A DNA stretch of 64,000 bases from Streptomyces dysideae (GTDB lineage: Bacteria > Actinomycetota > Actinomycetes > Streptomycetales > Streptomycetaceae), in contig NZ_KQ949104.1 of assembly GCF_001514305.1 (NCBI RefSeq), forward strand, positions 2,194-66,193, in the 5' to 3' direction. The notes beneath the pieces were generated by a model. It was not told where the DNA came from, ran no database searches, and saw only the letters and a program-made list of their open reading frames with translations. Below, one piece after another: positions 8,410-17,093 of the stretch. Both the position numbers and the translations under genes were made by a program. How positions within the stretch are numbered: position 1 is the stretch's first letter; the number at the start of each line of letters is the position of its first letter.

Positions 8410-9453
8410 GTGACCGTTGTTTGGATCAACGGCGCGTTCGGTGCGGGGAAGACCACTACCGCACGGGAACTGATCGACCTGATCCCGAACAGCACGTTCT
8501 TCGACCCCGAGGTCATCGGCGGAGCGCTGACACACCTGCTCCCGGCCAAACACCTCGCCGAGGTCGGCGACTTCCAGGACCTGCCGATCTGGCGACGTCT
8601 CGTGATCGACACCGCGGCCGCGATGCTGGCCGAGCTCGGCGGGACGCTGGTGGTCCCGATGACCCTGCTGCGCCAGGAGTACCGCGACGAGATCTTCGGC
8701 GGTCTGGCCGCACGCCGGATCGCGGTCCGGCATGTCCTCCTCGCCCCGGCGGAAACGATCCTGCGGGAGCGAATAGCCAACCGGGAGGTCCCCGCCGACC
8801 TCCCGGACGGGGACTTGCGGATACGGCAGTGGTCGTACGACCACATAGAGCCGTACCGCGCCGCCCTGGCCTCCTGGCTCACCGCGGACGCCCATCCGAT
8901 CGACACCGGCGCCCTCACCCCGTACGAGACCGCAGTCCGCATCGCGGAGGCCGTCAGCAGCGGTGAGGTGCCCGTCTGCGACATCGTGCAGACCCCCGAG
9001 CCCACCGCCGAGACCCTCGCCGCTGGTGTCCTCCTCTTCGACGAGCAGGACCGGGTGCTGCTCGTCGACCCCACCTACAAGGCCGGCTGGGAGTTCCCCG
9101 GCGGCGTCGTCGAACCCGGCGAGGCGCCCGCGCGGGCCGGGATACGGGAGGTCGCCGAGGAGACCGGCATACGGCTGGACGACGTACCCCGCCTCCTCGT
9201 CATCGACTGGGAGCGGCCCGCACCGCCCGGATTCGGCGGACTGCGCCTTCTCTTCGACGGCGGCCGCCTCGACTCCGCGGAGGCCGGGCGGCTGCTGCTG
9301 CCGGGGCCCGAGCTGCGCGACTGGTGCTTCGCCACCGAGGAGGAGGCCGCCGACCTGCTGCCGCCCGTCCGGTACGAGCGGCTGCGCTGGGCGCTGCGGG
9401 CCCGGGAACGCGGGGCGGCGCTCTATCTGGAGGCCGGGATTCCCACGCCGTGA
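8410..9453 (+). CDS. P-loop kinase-like / Nudix hydrolase fusion protein
   Basis: 347 aa with two domains. Residues 1-175 form an AAA_33/adenylate-kinase-like P-loop NTPase: INGAFGAGKTTTA is the Walker A motif, FFDPEVIG follows, and WSYDHIEPYRAAL is in the lid/helical part. Residues about 200-340 are a Nudix hydrolase: the box runs GGVVEPGEAPARAGIREVAEETGI, with the REVAEETG core intact, so Mg2+ binding is expected. Together this suggests nucleotide phosphorylation or transfer coupled to removal of a nucleotide by-product, but that is inference. The GTG at 8410 was chosen because GAGGGGG lies just upstream; an in-frame ATG at 8329 lacks a site. Confidence 0.8.
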   Translation: MTVVWINGAFGAGKTTTARELIDLIPNSTFFDPEVIGGALTHLLPAKHLAEVGDFQDLPIWRRLVIDTAAAMLAELGGTLVVPMTLLRQEYRDEIFGGLAARRIAVRHVLLAPAETILRERIANREVPADLPDGDLRIRQWSYDHIEPYRAALASWLTADAHPIDTGALTPYETAVRIAEAVSSGEVPVCDIVQTPEPTAETLAAGVLLFDEQDRVLLVDPTYKAGWEFPGGVVEPGEAPARAGIREVAEETGIRLDDVPRLLVIDWERPAPPGFGGLRLLFDGGRLDSAEAGRLLLPGPELRDWCFATEEEAADLLPPVRYERLRWALRARERGAALYLEAGIPTP

Positions 9454-9469
9454 CCGCGCGGTTCAGCTC

Positions 9470-10525
9470 TCAGCGGGTCGCACTGCTGTAGGCGAGCCGG
9501 AGTTCCTCGGCCGGGAACGGGGTCAGTCTGCTCTCGTCCGTCAGTCGCCGGCTGAAGCCGCCCAGCATGGTGGCGAGCGGCGCGTGCCGGACGAGGATGC
9601 CGGCGGCGGCCGCCGGGATCCCCTCGGGGCGCATGCCGTCGGCGCACGCGGCGATGAAGGCCGCGCGGCCCTCCGGGCTGTAGCCGTGCAGGGCATGGGC
9701 GAGCCAGTTCACCAGGTAGGTGGTGGTGTAGGCGCGGTCGTAGTGCCGGTGTGCCTCGAAGAAGTCGCGTTCCTGTGCGGTGAGTTGGAAGCGGGCGGAG
9801 AGGGCGAGACCGTAGTCGGCGAGGTAGAGCTGCCGGCCGTCGGTGAGGATGTTCCGGAAGTGCGCGTCGAAATGCAGGAGTCGGTGCTCGTGGAGGAAGT
9901 CGGTGACGGCCTTCAGGCCCTCTTCCACCAGGGTGCACGCGGCGTCCGCGTCGTCCGTGCGCAGCCGGTCGTCGAGCCAGTCGTGGAGGGTGTACGGCAC
10001 GTACTCCAGGAACAGCGCCACGCTCGCGGAGGCCGTCCGCAGCCCCTCGATGTGCTCGCGCACGCCCGGGCCGCCGCCCCAGTACGAGACCGCCCGCTCC
10101 ACGTCCGCCAGTTCGTCGGGCAGGGGGTGCGGGCCATCGGGCAGGACCCGCCAGTGATGCATCAGCGGGAACCCCGGGAACCGGCCGCCCAGCACCCAGT
10201 TCGTGGTCATCGTGTGCACGGCGAGCTCCCGCCAGGCACCGAAGCCCGGGCTGGCGATGCGGCCGATGCCGTAGTGGCAGAAGGTCGGCATGCCGAAGAC
10301 GTTGGCCGTGGACCGTACGTGGTCCGGGTGCCGCTCGGCGTCGGTGAGCGGCACCCGTTTCACGAACACCCGTCTGCCGTCCACCTCCACCAGCGTCGAC
10401 CGACCGCCGATCCCGGTGCCGAGCGGCGCACCCGACGCCAGCAGTTCGGCGAGGTCACGGTCGCCGAGGAGAGCGAGCGAGGTGGCGATGTCGGTGTGGG
10501 CGGTGAGACGCGCGGTACGGGACAT
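9470..10525 (-). CDS. APH/protein-kinase-fold protein
   Basis: 351 aa. GRRVFVKRVPL contains the ATP-binding Lys, and LLHFDAHFRNIL is a catalytic loop of the aminoglycoside phosphotransferase/choline kinase type (HxDxxxxN), followed by LYLADYGLALS as the metal-binding Asp region. The protein therefore probably phosphorylates a small molecule or protein in the cytoplasm; the substrate is unknown. ATG 10525 was preferred over an ATG 9 bp upstream because GAGG is then at proper distance. It converges on the Nudix fusion with a 16-bp gap. Confidence 0.75.
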   Translation of the reverse strand: MSRTARLTAHTDIATSLALLGDRDLAELLASGAPLGTGIGGRSTLVEVDGRRVFVKRVPLTDAERHPDHVRSTANVFGMPTFCHYGIGRIASPGFGAWRELAVHTMTTNWVLGGRFPGFPLMHHWRVLPDGPHPLPDELADVERAVSYWGGGPGVREHIEGLRTASASVALFLEYVPYTLHDWLDDRLRTDDADAACTLVEEGLKAVTDFLHEHRLLHFDAHFRNILTDGRQLYLADYGLALSARFQLTAQERDFFEAHRHYDRAYTTTYLVNWLAHALHGYSPEGRAAFIAACADGMRPEGIPAAAAGILVRHAPLATMLGGFSRRLTDESRLTPFPAEELRLAYSSATR

Positions 10526-10630
10526 GCCCCCCATCCTCGGTGCTCGGCCCCGTGGAGGGGGCGCTCCCAGTCCTCGAACACCGGTGGCGATACGCCCGGC
10601 CGACCGGGAAGCGCAGCGGAGCGGGTCCGC

Positions 10631-11986
10631 TCAGCTCACCGCGTAGTTGCGCAGGAACAGCGCCTCCGTCACCGACAGGCGCTCCAGTTCCTGCGGGGAC
10701 ACGCTCTCGTTCACGGCGTGGATCTGGGCCTCCGGCTCGCTCAGGCCGATGAGGAGGATCTCCGCCCGCGGATAGAGGCTCGCGAGCGTGTTGCACAGGG
10801 GGATGGAGCCGCCCTGGCCGGCGTACTGCATCTCCTGGCCCGGGTACGCCACCGCCATCGCCTCGGCCATCGCCGCGTACGCCGGGCTGGTCGTGTCCGC
10901 GCTGAACCCCTGGCCCTGGCCGACCTGTTCGGTGCGCACCCGGGCACCCCACGGCGTGTGCGCCTCGAGGTGGGCCTGGAGCAGCTTGCTCGCCTCGGCG
11001 GCGTCCACGCCCGGTGGCACCCGCAGGCTGACCAGCGCACGGGCGCTCGCCTGCACGGACGGTGTGGCGCCGACGACCGGCGGGCAGTCGATGCCGAGGA
11101 CCGTGACGGCCGGGCGCGCCCAGATGCGGTCGGCGACCGTGCCGGAGCCGATCAGCCCCACGCCGTCGAGAACCCTGGCGTCCTGGCGGAACTGCGCCTC
11201 GTCGTACTGCAGGCCGTCCCACCGGGTCTCCGGCGCAAGCCCCTCGACCGTCGTCGAACCGTCCTCAGAGCGCAGCGAGTCCAGTACGCGGATCAGCGCG
11301 GCCAGCGCGTCCGGCGCCGCACCGCCGAACTGGCCGGAGTGCAGGTTGCCTTCGAGCGTGTCCATCTGCACGCGGACCAGCGTCATCCCGCGGAGCGTCG
11401 AGGTGACCGTGGGCAGGCCGACCCGGAAGTTGCCCGCGTCGCCGATGACGACGGTGTCGGCATCGAGGAGCTCCGGGTGCTGCTCGGCGTACCGCTCCAG
11501 ACCGCCCGTTCCCATCTCCTCGGAGCCCTCGACGATCACCTTGACGTGCACGGGCACGCCGCCGTTCGCCTTCAGGGCGCGCAGCGCGAGCAGGTGCATG
11601 ATCACGCCGCCCTTGCAGTCGGCGGCGCCGCGCCCGTACCAGCGGCCGTTCCGCTCGGTCAGCTCGAAGGGCGGGGTCGTCCAGGCGACCTCGTCCAGCG
11701 GCGGCTGCACGTCGTAGTGGGCGTAGAGGAGGACCGTCTTCGCGCCCTCGGGCCCGGGCAGGTAGCCGTACACCGACTGGGTGCCGTCGGGGGTGTCGAG
11801 CGGGGCCACGTCCTGGAAGCCCTCGGCACGCAGCGCGTCGGCGACCCAGTTCGCGGCGCCCTCGCTCGCGCTGCGAGGGAACTGGTCGAAGTCCGCCACC
11901 GATGGGAAGGCCACCAGTTCGGTGAGCTCCCGCTTCGCCCTCGGCATCAGCGAGGCGACGGTCTCGGCGACCGGATTCGACGACAT
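10631..11986 (-). CDS. M20-family dipeptidase (metallopeptidase)
   Basis: 451 aa, the usual length for M20 dipeptidases. LLYAHYDVQP carries the first His and Asp metal ligands, GRGAADCKGG the bridging Asp, EGSEEMGTGG the catalytic base Glu pair, and IHAVNESV the C-terminal His. The dimerisation domain lies between. It hydrolyses dipeptides or related amides in the cytoplasm using two zinc ions. AAGGAG at 7 nt before the ATG at 11986 decides the start; the GTG six bases upstream is too close to that site. It diverges from the flavoprotein gene across a 134-bp region. Confidence 0.9.
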   Translation of the reverse strand: MSSNPVAETVASLMPRAKRELTELVAFPSVADFDQFPRSASEGAANWVADALRAEGFQDVAPLDTPDGTQSVYGYLPGPEGAKTVLLYAHYDVQPPLDEVAWTTPPFELTERNGRWYGRGAADCKGGVIMHLLALRALKANGGVPVHVKVIVEGSEEMGTGGLERYAEQHPELLDADTVVIGDAGNFRVGLPTVTSTLRGMTLVRVQMDTLEGNLHSGQFGGAAPDALAALIRVLDSLRSEDGSTTVEGLAPETRWDGLQYDEAQFRQDARVLDGVGLIGSGTVADRIWARPAVTVLGIDCPPVVGATPSVQASARALVSLRVPPGVDAAEASKLLQAHLEAHTPWGARVRTEQVGQGQGFSADTTSPAYAAMAEAMAVAYPGQEMQYAGQGGSIPLCNTLASLYPRAEILLIGLSEPEAQIHAVNESVSPQELERLSVTEALFLRNYAVS

Positions 11987-12120
11987 GGGCACGCTCCTTG
12001 TGGGTGCGACGTTGTACGAGTGGGTACCGATGATCCTCCCACAGTGGCCTGCGCCGATGCCCGCCGTAGGATGCGGGAGACAGGTGCGGCAAGCGGCTTG
12101 ATCGGGAGCAGTAGACCATC

Positions 12121-13356
12121 GTGAGCAGCGAGAACTCTTCGGCGGACGACGTGCGGCAGGTGTGGGACGTCGTCGTGGTGGGCGCGGGGCCGGCAGGTGC
12201 TTCGGCCGCCTATGCGGCGGCGGTCGCGGGGCGGCGCGTGCTGTTGCTGGAGAAGGCGGAGCTGCCCCGCTACAAGACGTGCGGCGGCGGCATCATCGGC
12301 CCGTCGCGCGACTCCCTGCCACCAGGTTTCGAACTGCCCCTGCGGGACCGGGTGCACGCGGTGACGTTCTCGAACAACGGCCGCTTCACCCGCACCCGCC
12401 GATCCAGGCAGATGCTGTTCGGGCTGATCAACCGGCCCGAGTTCGACCACCAGCTGGTCGAGCACGCGCAGAAGGCGGGCGCCGAGCTGCGCACGGGCGT
12501 CACCGTCCAGCGGGTCGAGCAGCACGGCTCGGCGGTGCCGGACCGGCGCACGGTCGCCGTGGTCCTGCAGGGCGGCGAGACCCTCCTCGCCCGGGCCGTG
12601 GTCGGCGCGGACGGCAGCGCCAGCCGGATAGGAGCACATGTCGGGGTGAAGCTCGACCAGGTCGATCTCGGCCTGGAGGCGGAGATCCCGGTGCCGGAGA
12701 CCGTCGCCGAGGACTGGCAGGGGCGGGTGCTCCTCGACTGGGGGCCGATTCCCGGCAGTTACGGCTGGGTGTTCCCGAAGGGCGACACCCTCACGGTCGG
12801 GGTGATCTCGGCGCGCGGTGAAGGGGCGGCGACCAAGCGGTACTTGGAGGAGTTCATCGGGCGGCTCGGGCTCGCCGGGTTCGAGCCGAGCATCTCCTCC
12901 GGGCATCTGACCCGCTGCCGGGCCGACGACTCGCCGCTGTCGCGCGGGCGGGTGCTGGTGTGCGGGGACGCGGCCGGGCTGCTGGAGCCGTGGACGCGCG
13001 AGGGCATCTCGTTCGCGCTGCGGTCGGGGCGGCTCGCAGGGGAGTGGGCGGTACGGATCGCGGAGGCGCACGACGCGGTGGACGCACGCCGGCAGGCCCT
13101 GAACTACGCGTTCGCGATCAAGGCCGGGCTCGGCGTCGAGATGAGCATCGGCAGGCGGCTGCTGACGGTGTTCGAGCGCCGTCCCGGGCTGTTCCACGCG
13201 GCGCTGACCGGCTTCCGGCCGGCGTGGAACGCGTTCAAGGACATCACCCAGGGGTCGTCGTCCCTGGGGGAGATCGTCCGGAACCGCCCGATGGCCCAGC
13301 GCGCCCTGACCGCACTGGACCGCCGGCCCGTCACCGGGGACGGCGTCAGCTCTTGA
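12121..13356 (+). CDS. Geranylgeranyl reductase family FAD-dependent oxidoreductase
   Basis: 411 aa. VVVVGAGPAGASAAYA near residue 14 is the FAD dinucleotide fold, YKTCGGGI is the substrate-side motif typical of geranylgeranyl reductases, VVGADGSASRIG matches the GD second FAD motif, and VCGDAAGLLEPWTREGI is the DG/GD motif near residue 280. The family reduces isoprenoid double bonds, for example in menaquinone side chains or archaeal-type lipids; in Streptomyces a role in menaquinone or terpenoid saturation is plausible but not shown. GTG start at 12121. The 3' end overlaps the convergent gene by 11 bp. Confidence 0.85.
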   Translation: MSSENSSADDVRQVWDVVVVGAGPAGASAAYAAAVAGRRVLLLEKAELPRYKTCGGGIIGPSRDSLPPGFELPLRDRVHAVTFSNNGRFTRTRRSRQMLFGLINRPEFDHQLVEHAQKAGAELRTGVTVQRVEQHGSAVPDRRTVAVVLQGGETLLARAVVGADGSASRIGAHVGVKLDQVDLGLEAEIPVPETVAEDWQGRVLLDWGPIPGSYGWVFPKGDTLTVGVISARGEGAATKRYLEEFIGRLGLAGFEPSISSGHLTRCRADDSPLSRGRVLVCGDAAGLLEPWTREGISFALRSGRLAGEWAVRIAEAHDAVDARRQALNYAFAIKAGLGVEMSIGRRLLTVFERRPGLFHAALTGFRPAWNAFKDITQGSSSLGEIVRNRPMAQRALTALDRRPVTGDGVSS

Positions 13357-13795
13357 CCGTGACCCGGAACACCGGGTGGTCCGGGGCGATGCGGCGCAGG
13401 TCGCCGTCGGGGGAGTCGGGGCCGACGCCCTTGAAGAACACGCCGACCTCGGCCTTCCAGCGCTTGAGGTAGGCGCGCAGCAGCGGCACCTTCTCGTCGT
13501 CGGTGACCTCGGTCGCGGTGAACACGTCCACCTTCTTGCCGAGGCGCAGCTCACCGCCGCCGGCCGCGCGCATGTTGTGCGTCCACTGGACGTGACCGCG
13601 CGGGGCGACGAGGTACTGCCGGCCATCGACCGTCAGCAGGTTCACGGGGGTGGTCCGCCACGCGCCGCTCTTGCGGCCGCGGACCGCCAGGACCCTGGAG
13701 CCCCAGACACTGAGGCCGCGACGGGTCATCCAGGCCACGACGCGGTTGAAGACGTTGACGGTGAACCAGCCGGGCTTCTGGACGTGCGTGGACAT
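13346..13795 (-). CDS. Deazaflavin (F420)-dependent nitroreductase family protein
   Basis: 149 aa, the standard length for the Ddn/Rv3547-like DUF385 family. The split beta-barrel features are WGSRVLAVRGRKSGAWRTTPV, where the RKSG part contacts the cofactor phosphate, then YLVAPRGHVQWTHNMRAAGGGEL. Members bind F420 (or sometimes other cofactors or lipids) and reduce varied substrates. ATG at 13795 follows CTGGGGGTTCC. It diverges from a tetR gene; two inverted repeats lie 20-51 bp upstream of this start, so repression by that TetR protein is likely. Confidence 0.85.
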   Translation of the reverse strand: MSTHVQKPGWFTVNVFNRVVAWMTRRGLSVWGSRVLAVRGRKSGAWRTTPVNLLTVDGRQYLVAPRGHVQWTHNMRAAGGGELRLGKKVDVFTATEVTDDEKVPLLRAYLKRWKAEVGVFFKGVGPDSPDGDLRRIAPDHPVFRVTVKS

Positions 13796-13814
13796 GGGAA
13801 CCCCCAGGATGCGG

Positions 13815-13846
13815 GAGAGCGCTGCTCTCTTCTGTGAGCGACGCTC
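13815..13846. promoter_or_regulatory. Tandem TetR-type operators
   Basis: GAGAGC-GCT-GCTCTC (13815-13829) and GAGCG-A-CGCTC (13836-13846) are two inverted repeats sharing a GAGC half-site. They sit in the divergent promoter between the F420 protein gene (13795) and the tetR gene (13966). Confidence 0.55.
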
Positions 13847-13965
13847 TCGTTCATGATGCTCAGTCTGCACCGGATCGGTGATCCGAAGCAAGAGCAGATG
13901 TTCTCTTTTTTGTTCACCGCTCTTGTTTGTGTGCAGTGATCTGCTTACGTGGGACACTGACCGGC

Positions 13966-14658
13966 ATGAGCACCGCACACGGCGCCCGTGCCCGGGCCAG
14001 GACCGAGATCACCGCGGCCATCAAGGACGAGGCCCGCAGACAGCTCGTGGCCGACGGCGCCGCGAAGCTCTCGCTGCGCGCCGTGGCCCGCGAACTCGGC
14101 ATGGTCTCGTCCGCGCTCTACCGCTACTTCCCCAGCCGCGACGACCTGCTGACCGCTCTCATCATCGACGCCTACGACTCCCTCGGCGAGAGGGCGGAGG
14201 CCGCGCACGGCAAGGCCGCCGACGCGAGCCCCGTGGCACGCTGGACCACGGTGTGCGAGGCGGTGCGCGCATGGGCGCTCGGACATCCCCACGAGTACGC
14301 GCTGATCTACGGCTCGCCGGTACCCGGCTACACCGCGCCCGACACCACGGTTCCCGCCGCTTCCCGTGTGGGCCTGGTCCTGATCGGCATCGTCCGCGCC
14401 GCCCACCGGGGCCCCGGCCTGACCGAGCCGCCGCTGCCCGCCGAGCTGCGCCCCGAGGCCGGGCGGATGACCGCCGACCTCGCCCCCGACCTCCCCCCGG
14501 AGACGGTGACGGCGCTCGTCGCGTCCTGGGCCCAGCTCTACGGCCTGGTCGGCTTCGAGCTGTTCGGCCAGTTCAACCGGGTCGTTGAGGACCGTGAGAC
14601 GTTCTTCCGGCACGCGGTGGAGCGACTTGCCCATGGAGTGGGGCTCCGGGCGGCGTGA
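13966..14658 (+). CDS. TetR/AcrR-family regulator
   Basis: 230 aa. The N-terminal helix-turn-helix is seen as KLSLRAVARELGMVSSALYRYF (residues about 35-56), and the C-terminal half matches the WHG/TetR_C domain found in Streptomyces repressors (ALGHPHEYALIYGSPVPGY). ATG at 13966 leaves no clear ribosome site, so the transcript may be leaderless. It is divergent from the F420-dependent protein and probably represses it through the GAGC inverted repeats. The ligand is unknown. Confidence 0.85.
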   Translation: MSTAHGARARARTEITAAIKDEARRQLVADGAAKLSLRAVARELGMVSSALYRYFPSRDDLLTALIIDAYDSLGERAEAAHGKAADASPVARWTTVCEAVRAWALGHPHEYALIYGSPVPGYTAPDTTVPAASRVGLVLIGIVRAAHRGPGLTEPPLPAELRPEAGRMTADLAPDLPPETVTALVASWAQLYGLVGFELFGQFNRVVEDRETFFRHAVERLAHGVGLRAA

Positions 14659-14735
14659 ACTGTCGGTCGGCGTATTGCGCGGGGAGTACGTGTGATCGCC
14701 ACGTTCGGGTGACGTCGCCCGGCGCCCGTCGCGTC

Positions 14736-14935
14736 TAGTGCCCCGGCAGGCAGCGTTTGCCCGTCAAGGAGCGGCGTCCGGTGCGTGCTCTCGGCGTGCC
14801 GGCCGGAAGTCCTCGTACTGGATGTACTTGGGCTTTCGGCCGGTGCGGCGAGTGGGGGCACCTCCCACGCCCTTGAGGCAGTGGGGGAGCGTGCCGGGCG
14901 TCGCGACGGGGCGAGCGTTGCCTGTTGGGGCACTA
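14736..14935. mobile_element. MITE-like intergenic element with terminal inverted repeats
   Basis: The 200-bp segment begins TAGTGCCCC and ends GGGGCACTA. The longer termini also match: TAGTGCCCC-N2-CAGGCA-N-CG on the left and its imperfect complement on the right, with about 21 of 27 positions paired. GCGT precedes the left end and follows the right end, compatible with a 4-bp target duplication. The interior contains an imperfect long stem and no credible gene. From memory, very similar TAGTGCCCC-ended elements recur in Streptomyces genomes. The right end is 3 bp from a GTG and 12 bp from the ATG of the kinase gene. Confidence 0.65.
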
Positions 14936-14946
14936 GCGTGGCGGAC

Positions 14947-16176
14947 ATGGACGAGCAGCACGTGCGTGGGGGAGGTCCGCCGCAGTGGTGGCGGCACGGG
15001 CCGCCGTGGTGGAACCGCGGGGAGGACGAGGGGCGCGACGCCCGGTGGCCGTGGCCGTCCACCGCGCTGCTCACCGTCTTCGTGTTCGCCGGCTCCCACG
15101 TCGCGGCCCAGGAGCAGGAGGGCGAGCGGGAGCCCCTGGATTCCTTCGCTCGGGTGCTGCTGGTCGTGGCCTCGGGGCTGCTGCTGTGGCGGAAGCGGTG
15201 TCCGGTGGCCGTCGCGTTCGGTACGGCGGCCGCGGTCATGGTCTACCTGGGCGCCGGCTACCCGTACGGGCCGGTCTTCGTGGCCGTCGCCGTGGCCTGC
15301 TTCAACGCCGTGGTCGCCGGGCACCGCCCGGCCGCGTGGGCGGCGATGGGCATGCTGTGGGCCGGGCACGTCCTGGTCGCCCACTGGCTGTACCGGTGGC
15401 TGCCGCCGTCCGGGGGCTCGGCCGCCGCCTGGGGAGCGGAGGGCGTGATCGCCGCCTGGGTGGTGGCGATCATGGCGGTCGCGGAGCTGGCCCGGACCCG
15501 GCGCGAGCAGTGGGCCCGGGAGCGCGCCGAGCGCGCGCAGGCGGCCCGGCGGCGCGCCGACGAGGAGCGGCTGCGGATCGCCCGCGAGCTGCACGACGTC
15601 CTCGCGCACAGCATCTCCGTGATCAACGTGCAGGCCGGCGTCGGCCTCGCCCTCCTCGACGCCGACCCCGAGCAGGCCCGCACCGCGCTCACCACCATCA
15701 AGGCCAAGAGCAAGGAGGCGCTCGGCGAGGTCCGCCAGGTCCTCGACACCCTCCGCACCCCCGGCGACGCGCCCCGCACCCCCGCGCCGGGCCTCGGCCG
15801 GCTGCCCGAGCTGGTGGCACAGGCGGCGAGCGCGGGCCTCACCGTCGAGGTCGAGGGGAAGACCCCCGACCTCCCGCCCGGCACCGACCTCGCCGCCTTC
15901 CGCATCGTCCAGGAAGCCCTCACCAATGTCGTACGGCACTCGGGATCACGGCACGCGCGCGTGCGCCTCGATCCCGGCGACGGGACGACGCTACGGCTGC
16001 GTATCGACGACGACGGACCCGCGACCGGCGCCGACGCGGGCGGCAGCGGCAACGGGCTGGCCGGGATGCGGGAGCGGGCCGCCGCACTGGGTGGCACCAT
16101 CGAGGCGGGCCCGCGCGACGATGGCGGCTTCCGGGTGCTGGCCGTACTGCCGTTGAAGGTCAAGGAGGACCGGTGA
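14947..16176 (+). CDS. Two-component sensor histidine kinase (NarL-system type, HisKA_3)
   Basis: 409 aa. The N-terminal half has about five hydrophobic segments (for example STALLTVFVFAGS, ARVLLVVASGLLL, AAVMVYLGAGYPY). The dimerisation/phosphoacceptor region reads RIARELHDVLAHS with the His near residue 216, and the HATPase_c domain shows FRIVQEALTNVVRHS and GNGLAGMRERA. This is the class that pairs with LuxR-type regulators. Its stop overlaps the regulator start as GTGA. ATG 14947 is used; a GTG at 14938 in frame is possible. The MITE-like element abuts the start, so the promoter must lie in or beyond it. Confidence 0.85.
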   Translation: MDEQHVRGGGPPQWWRHGPPWWNRGEDEGRDARWPWPSTALLTVFVFAGSHVAAQEQEGEREPLDSFARVLLVVASGLLLWRKRCPVAVAFGTAAAVMVYLGAGYPYGPVFVAVAVACFNAVVAGHRPAAWAAMGMLWAGHVLVAHWLYRWLPPSGGSAAAWGAEGVIAAWVVAIMAVAELARTRREQWARERAERAQAARRRADEERLRIARELHDVLAHSISVINVQAGVGLALLDADPEQARTALTTIKAKSKEALGEVRQVLDTLRTPGDAPRTPAPGLGRLPELVAQAASAGLTVEVEGKTPDLPPGTDLAAFRIVQEALTNVVRHSGSRHARVRLDPGDGTTLRLRIDDDGPATGADAGGSGNGLAGMRERAAALGGTIEAGPRDDGGFRVLAVLPLKVKEDR

Positions 16177-16838
16177 TCCGCGTACTGCTCGCCGATGACC
16201 AGTCACTGGTGCGGGCCGGCTTCAGGGCACTGCTCGACGCCCAGCCCGACATCGAGGTGGCCGGAGAGGCCTCCGACGGCGAGGAGGCGCTGCGCAAGGT
16301 GCGCGAACTGCGCCCCGACGTCGTCCTGATGGACATCCGCATGCCGGTCCTGGACGGGCTGGCCGCGACCCGCCGGATCACCGAGGACGGTCGGCTCGAC
16401 GAGGTGAAGGTGGTCATGCTCACCACCTTCGAACTCGACGAGTACGTCTTTGAAGCCATCCGCTCGGGGGCCTCCGGGTTTCTGGTCAAGGACACCGAGC
16501 CGGAGGAACTCCTGCGCGCTGTACGGGCGGTGGTCGGCGGTGACGCCCTGCTCTCGCCCGGCGTTACCCGCCGCCTCATCGCCGAGTTCGCCGCCCGCTC
16601 CAAGGAACCCGCGGCCGACGGCGCCCTCACCGAACTCACCGAGCGGGAACGGGAGGTGATGGCCCTGGTCGGCATCGGCCTGTCCAACGACGAGATCGCC
16701 CGCCGCCTGGTGGTCAGCCCGCTCACCGCGAAGACCCACGTCAGCCGCACCATGGTGAAGCTGGGCGCCCGGGACCGGGCCCAACTCGTCGTGCTGGCCT
16801 ACGAGTCGGGGCTGGTGCGGCCGGGCTGGCTGGGCTGA
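16173..16838 (+). CDS. LuxR/NarL-family response regulator
   Basis: 221 aa. The receiver domain has the acidic pair in LLADDQSLVRAGF, the phosphoacceptor Asp in PDVVLMDIRMP near residue 54, the Thr in MLTTF and the Lys in FLVKDTEP. The C-terminal LuxR helix-turn-helix is LTEREREVMALVGIGLSNDEIA. The GTG start overlaps the histidine kinase stop and has GGAGG upstream inside that gene, so the two are translationally coupled partners. The 3' end overlaps the convergent small membrane gene by 40 bp. Confidence 0.9.
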   Translation: MIRVLLADDQSLVRAGFRALLDAQPDIEVAGEASDGEEALRKVRELRPDVVLMDIRMPVLDGLAATRRITEDGRLDEVKVVMLTTFELDEYVFEAIRSGASGFLVKDTEPEELLRAVRAVVGGDALLSPGVTRRLIAEFAARSKEPAADGALTELTEREREVMALVGIGLSNDEIARRLVVSPLTAKTHVSRTMVKLGARDRAQLVVLAYESGLVRPGWLG

Positions 16839-17083
16839 GCCGACTTCCGGTACCGGACCAGCACGCTGACGACCCGCGCCACGAACAACACGGGCACGAT
16901 CCCGAGGGCCAGCCGGAGCAGCACCTTCTCCAGCGTGTCCGGCAGTTCGAAGAGCAGCGCCGGACCGGCGACGGCACCGAAGACGACGGCCGCCGCGAAC
17001 GCCGCGCTGCACAGCGCGTACCCGATCTCGACGGTCATGGCGTCCCGCTCCGCCTGATTCCGTCGTCCCCCGTACGTCGTCAT
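16799..17083 (-). CDS. Small membrane protein (DUF6332-like)
   Basis: 94 aa. After a polar start with RRNQAERDAMTVEIGYA there are two hydrophobic helices, CSAAFAAAVVFGAVAGPALL and LRLALGIVPVLFVARVV, and a basic tail. This layout matches small Streptomyces proteins grouped as DUF6332; function unknown. It probably sits in the cytoplasmic membrane with both termini inside. It overlaps the end of the response regulator gene on the other strand and stops short of the truncated MFS gene. Confidence 0.6.
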   Translation of the reverse strand: MTTYGGRRNQAERDAMTVEIGYALCSAAFAAAVVFGAVAGPALLFELPDTLEKVLLRLALGIVPVLFVARVVSVLVRYRKSAQPSQPGRTSPDS

Positions 17084-17093
17084 ACGGCGAGTG

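Noticed and set aside
8963..12124. A 1053-codon open frame on the plus strand
   Set aside because: It is Arg/Gly/Ala-rich with no family motif and lies mostly opposite two well-supported minus-strand genes (APH-like kinase and M20 dipeptidase). Long antisense frames are normal at this GC content.
13927..14658. Longer start of the second TetR gene at 13927
   Set aside because: The GTG-initiated extension adds 13 residues without family similarity and has no better ribosome site; ATG 13966 places the helix-turn-helix at the usual distance.
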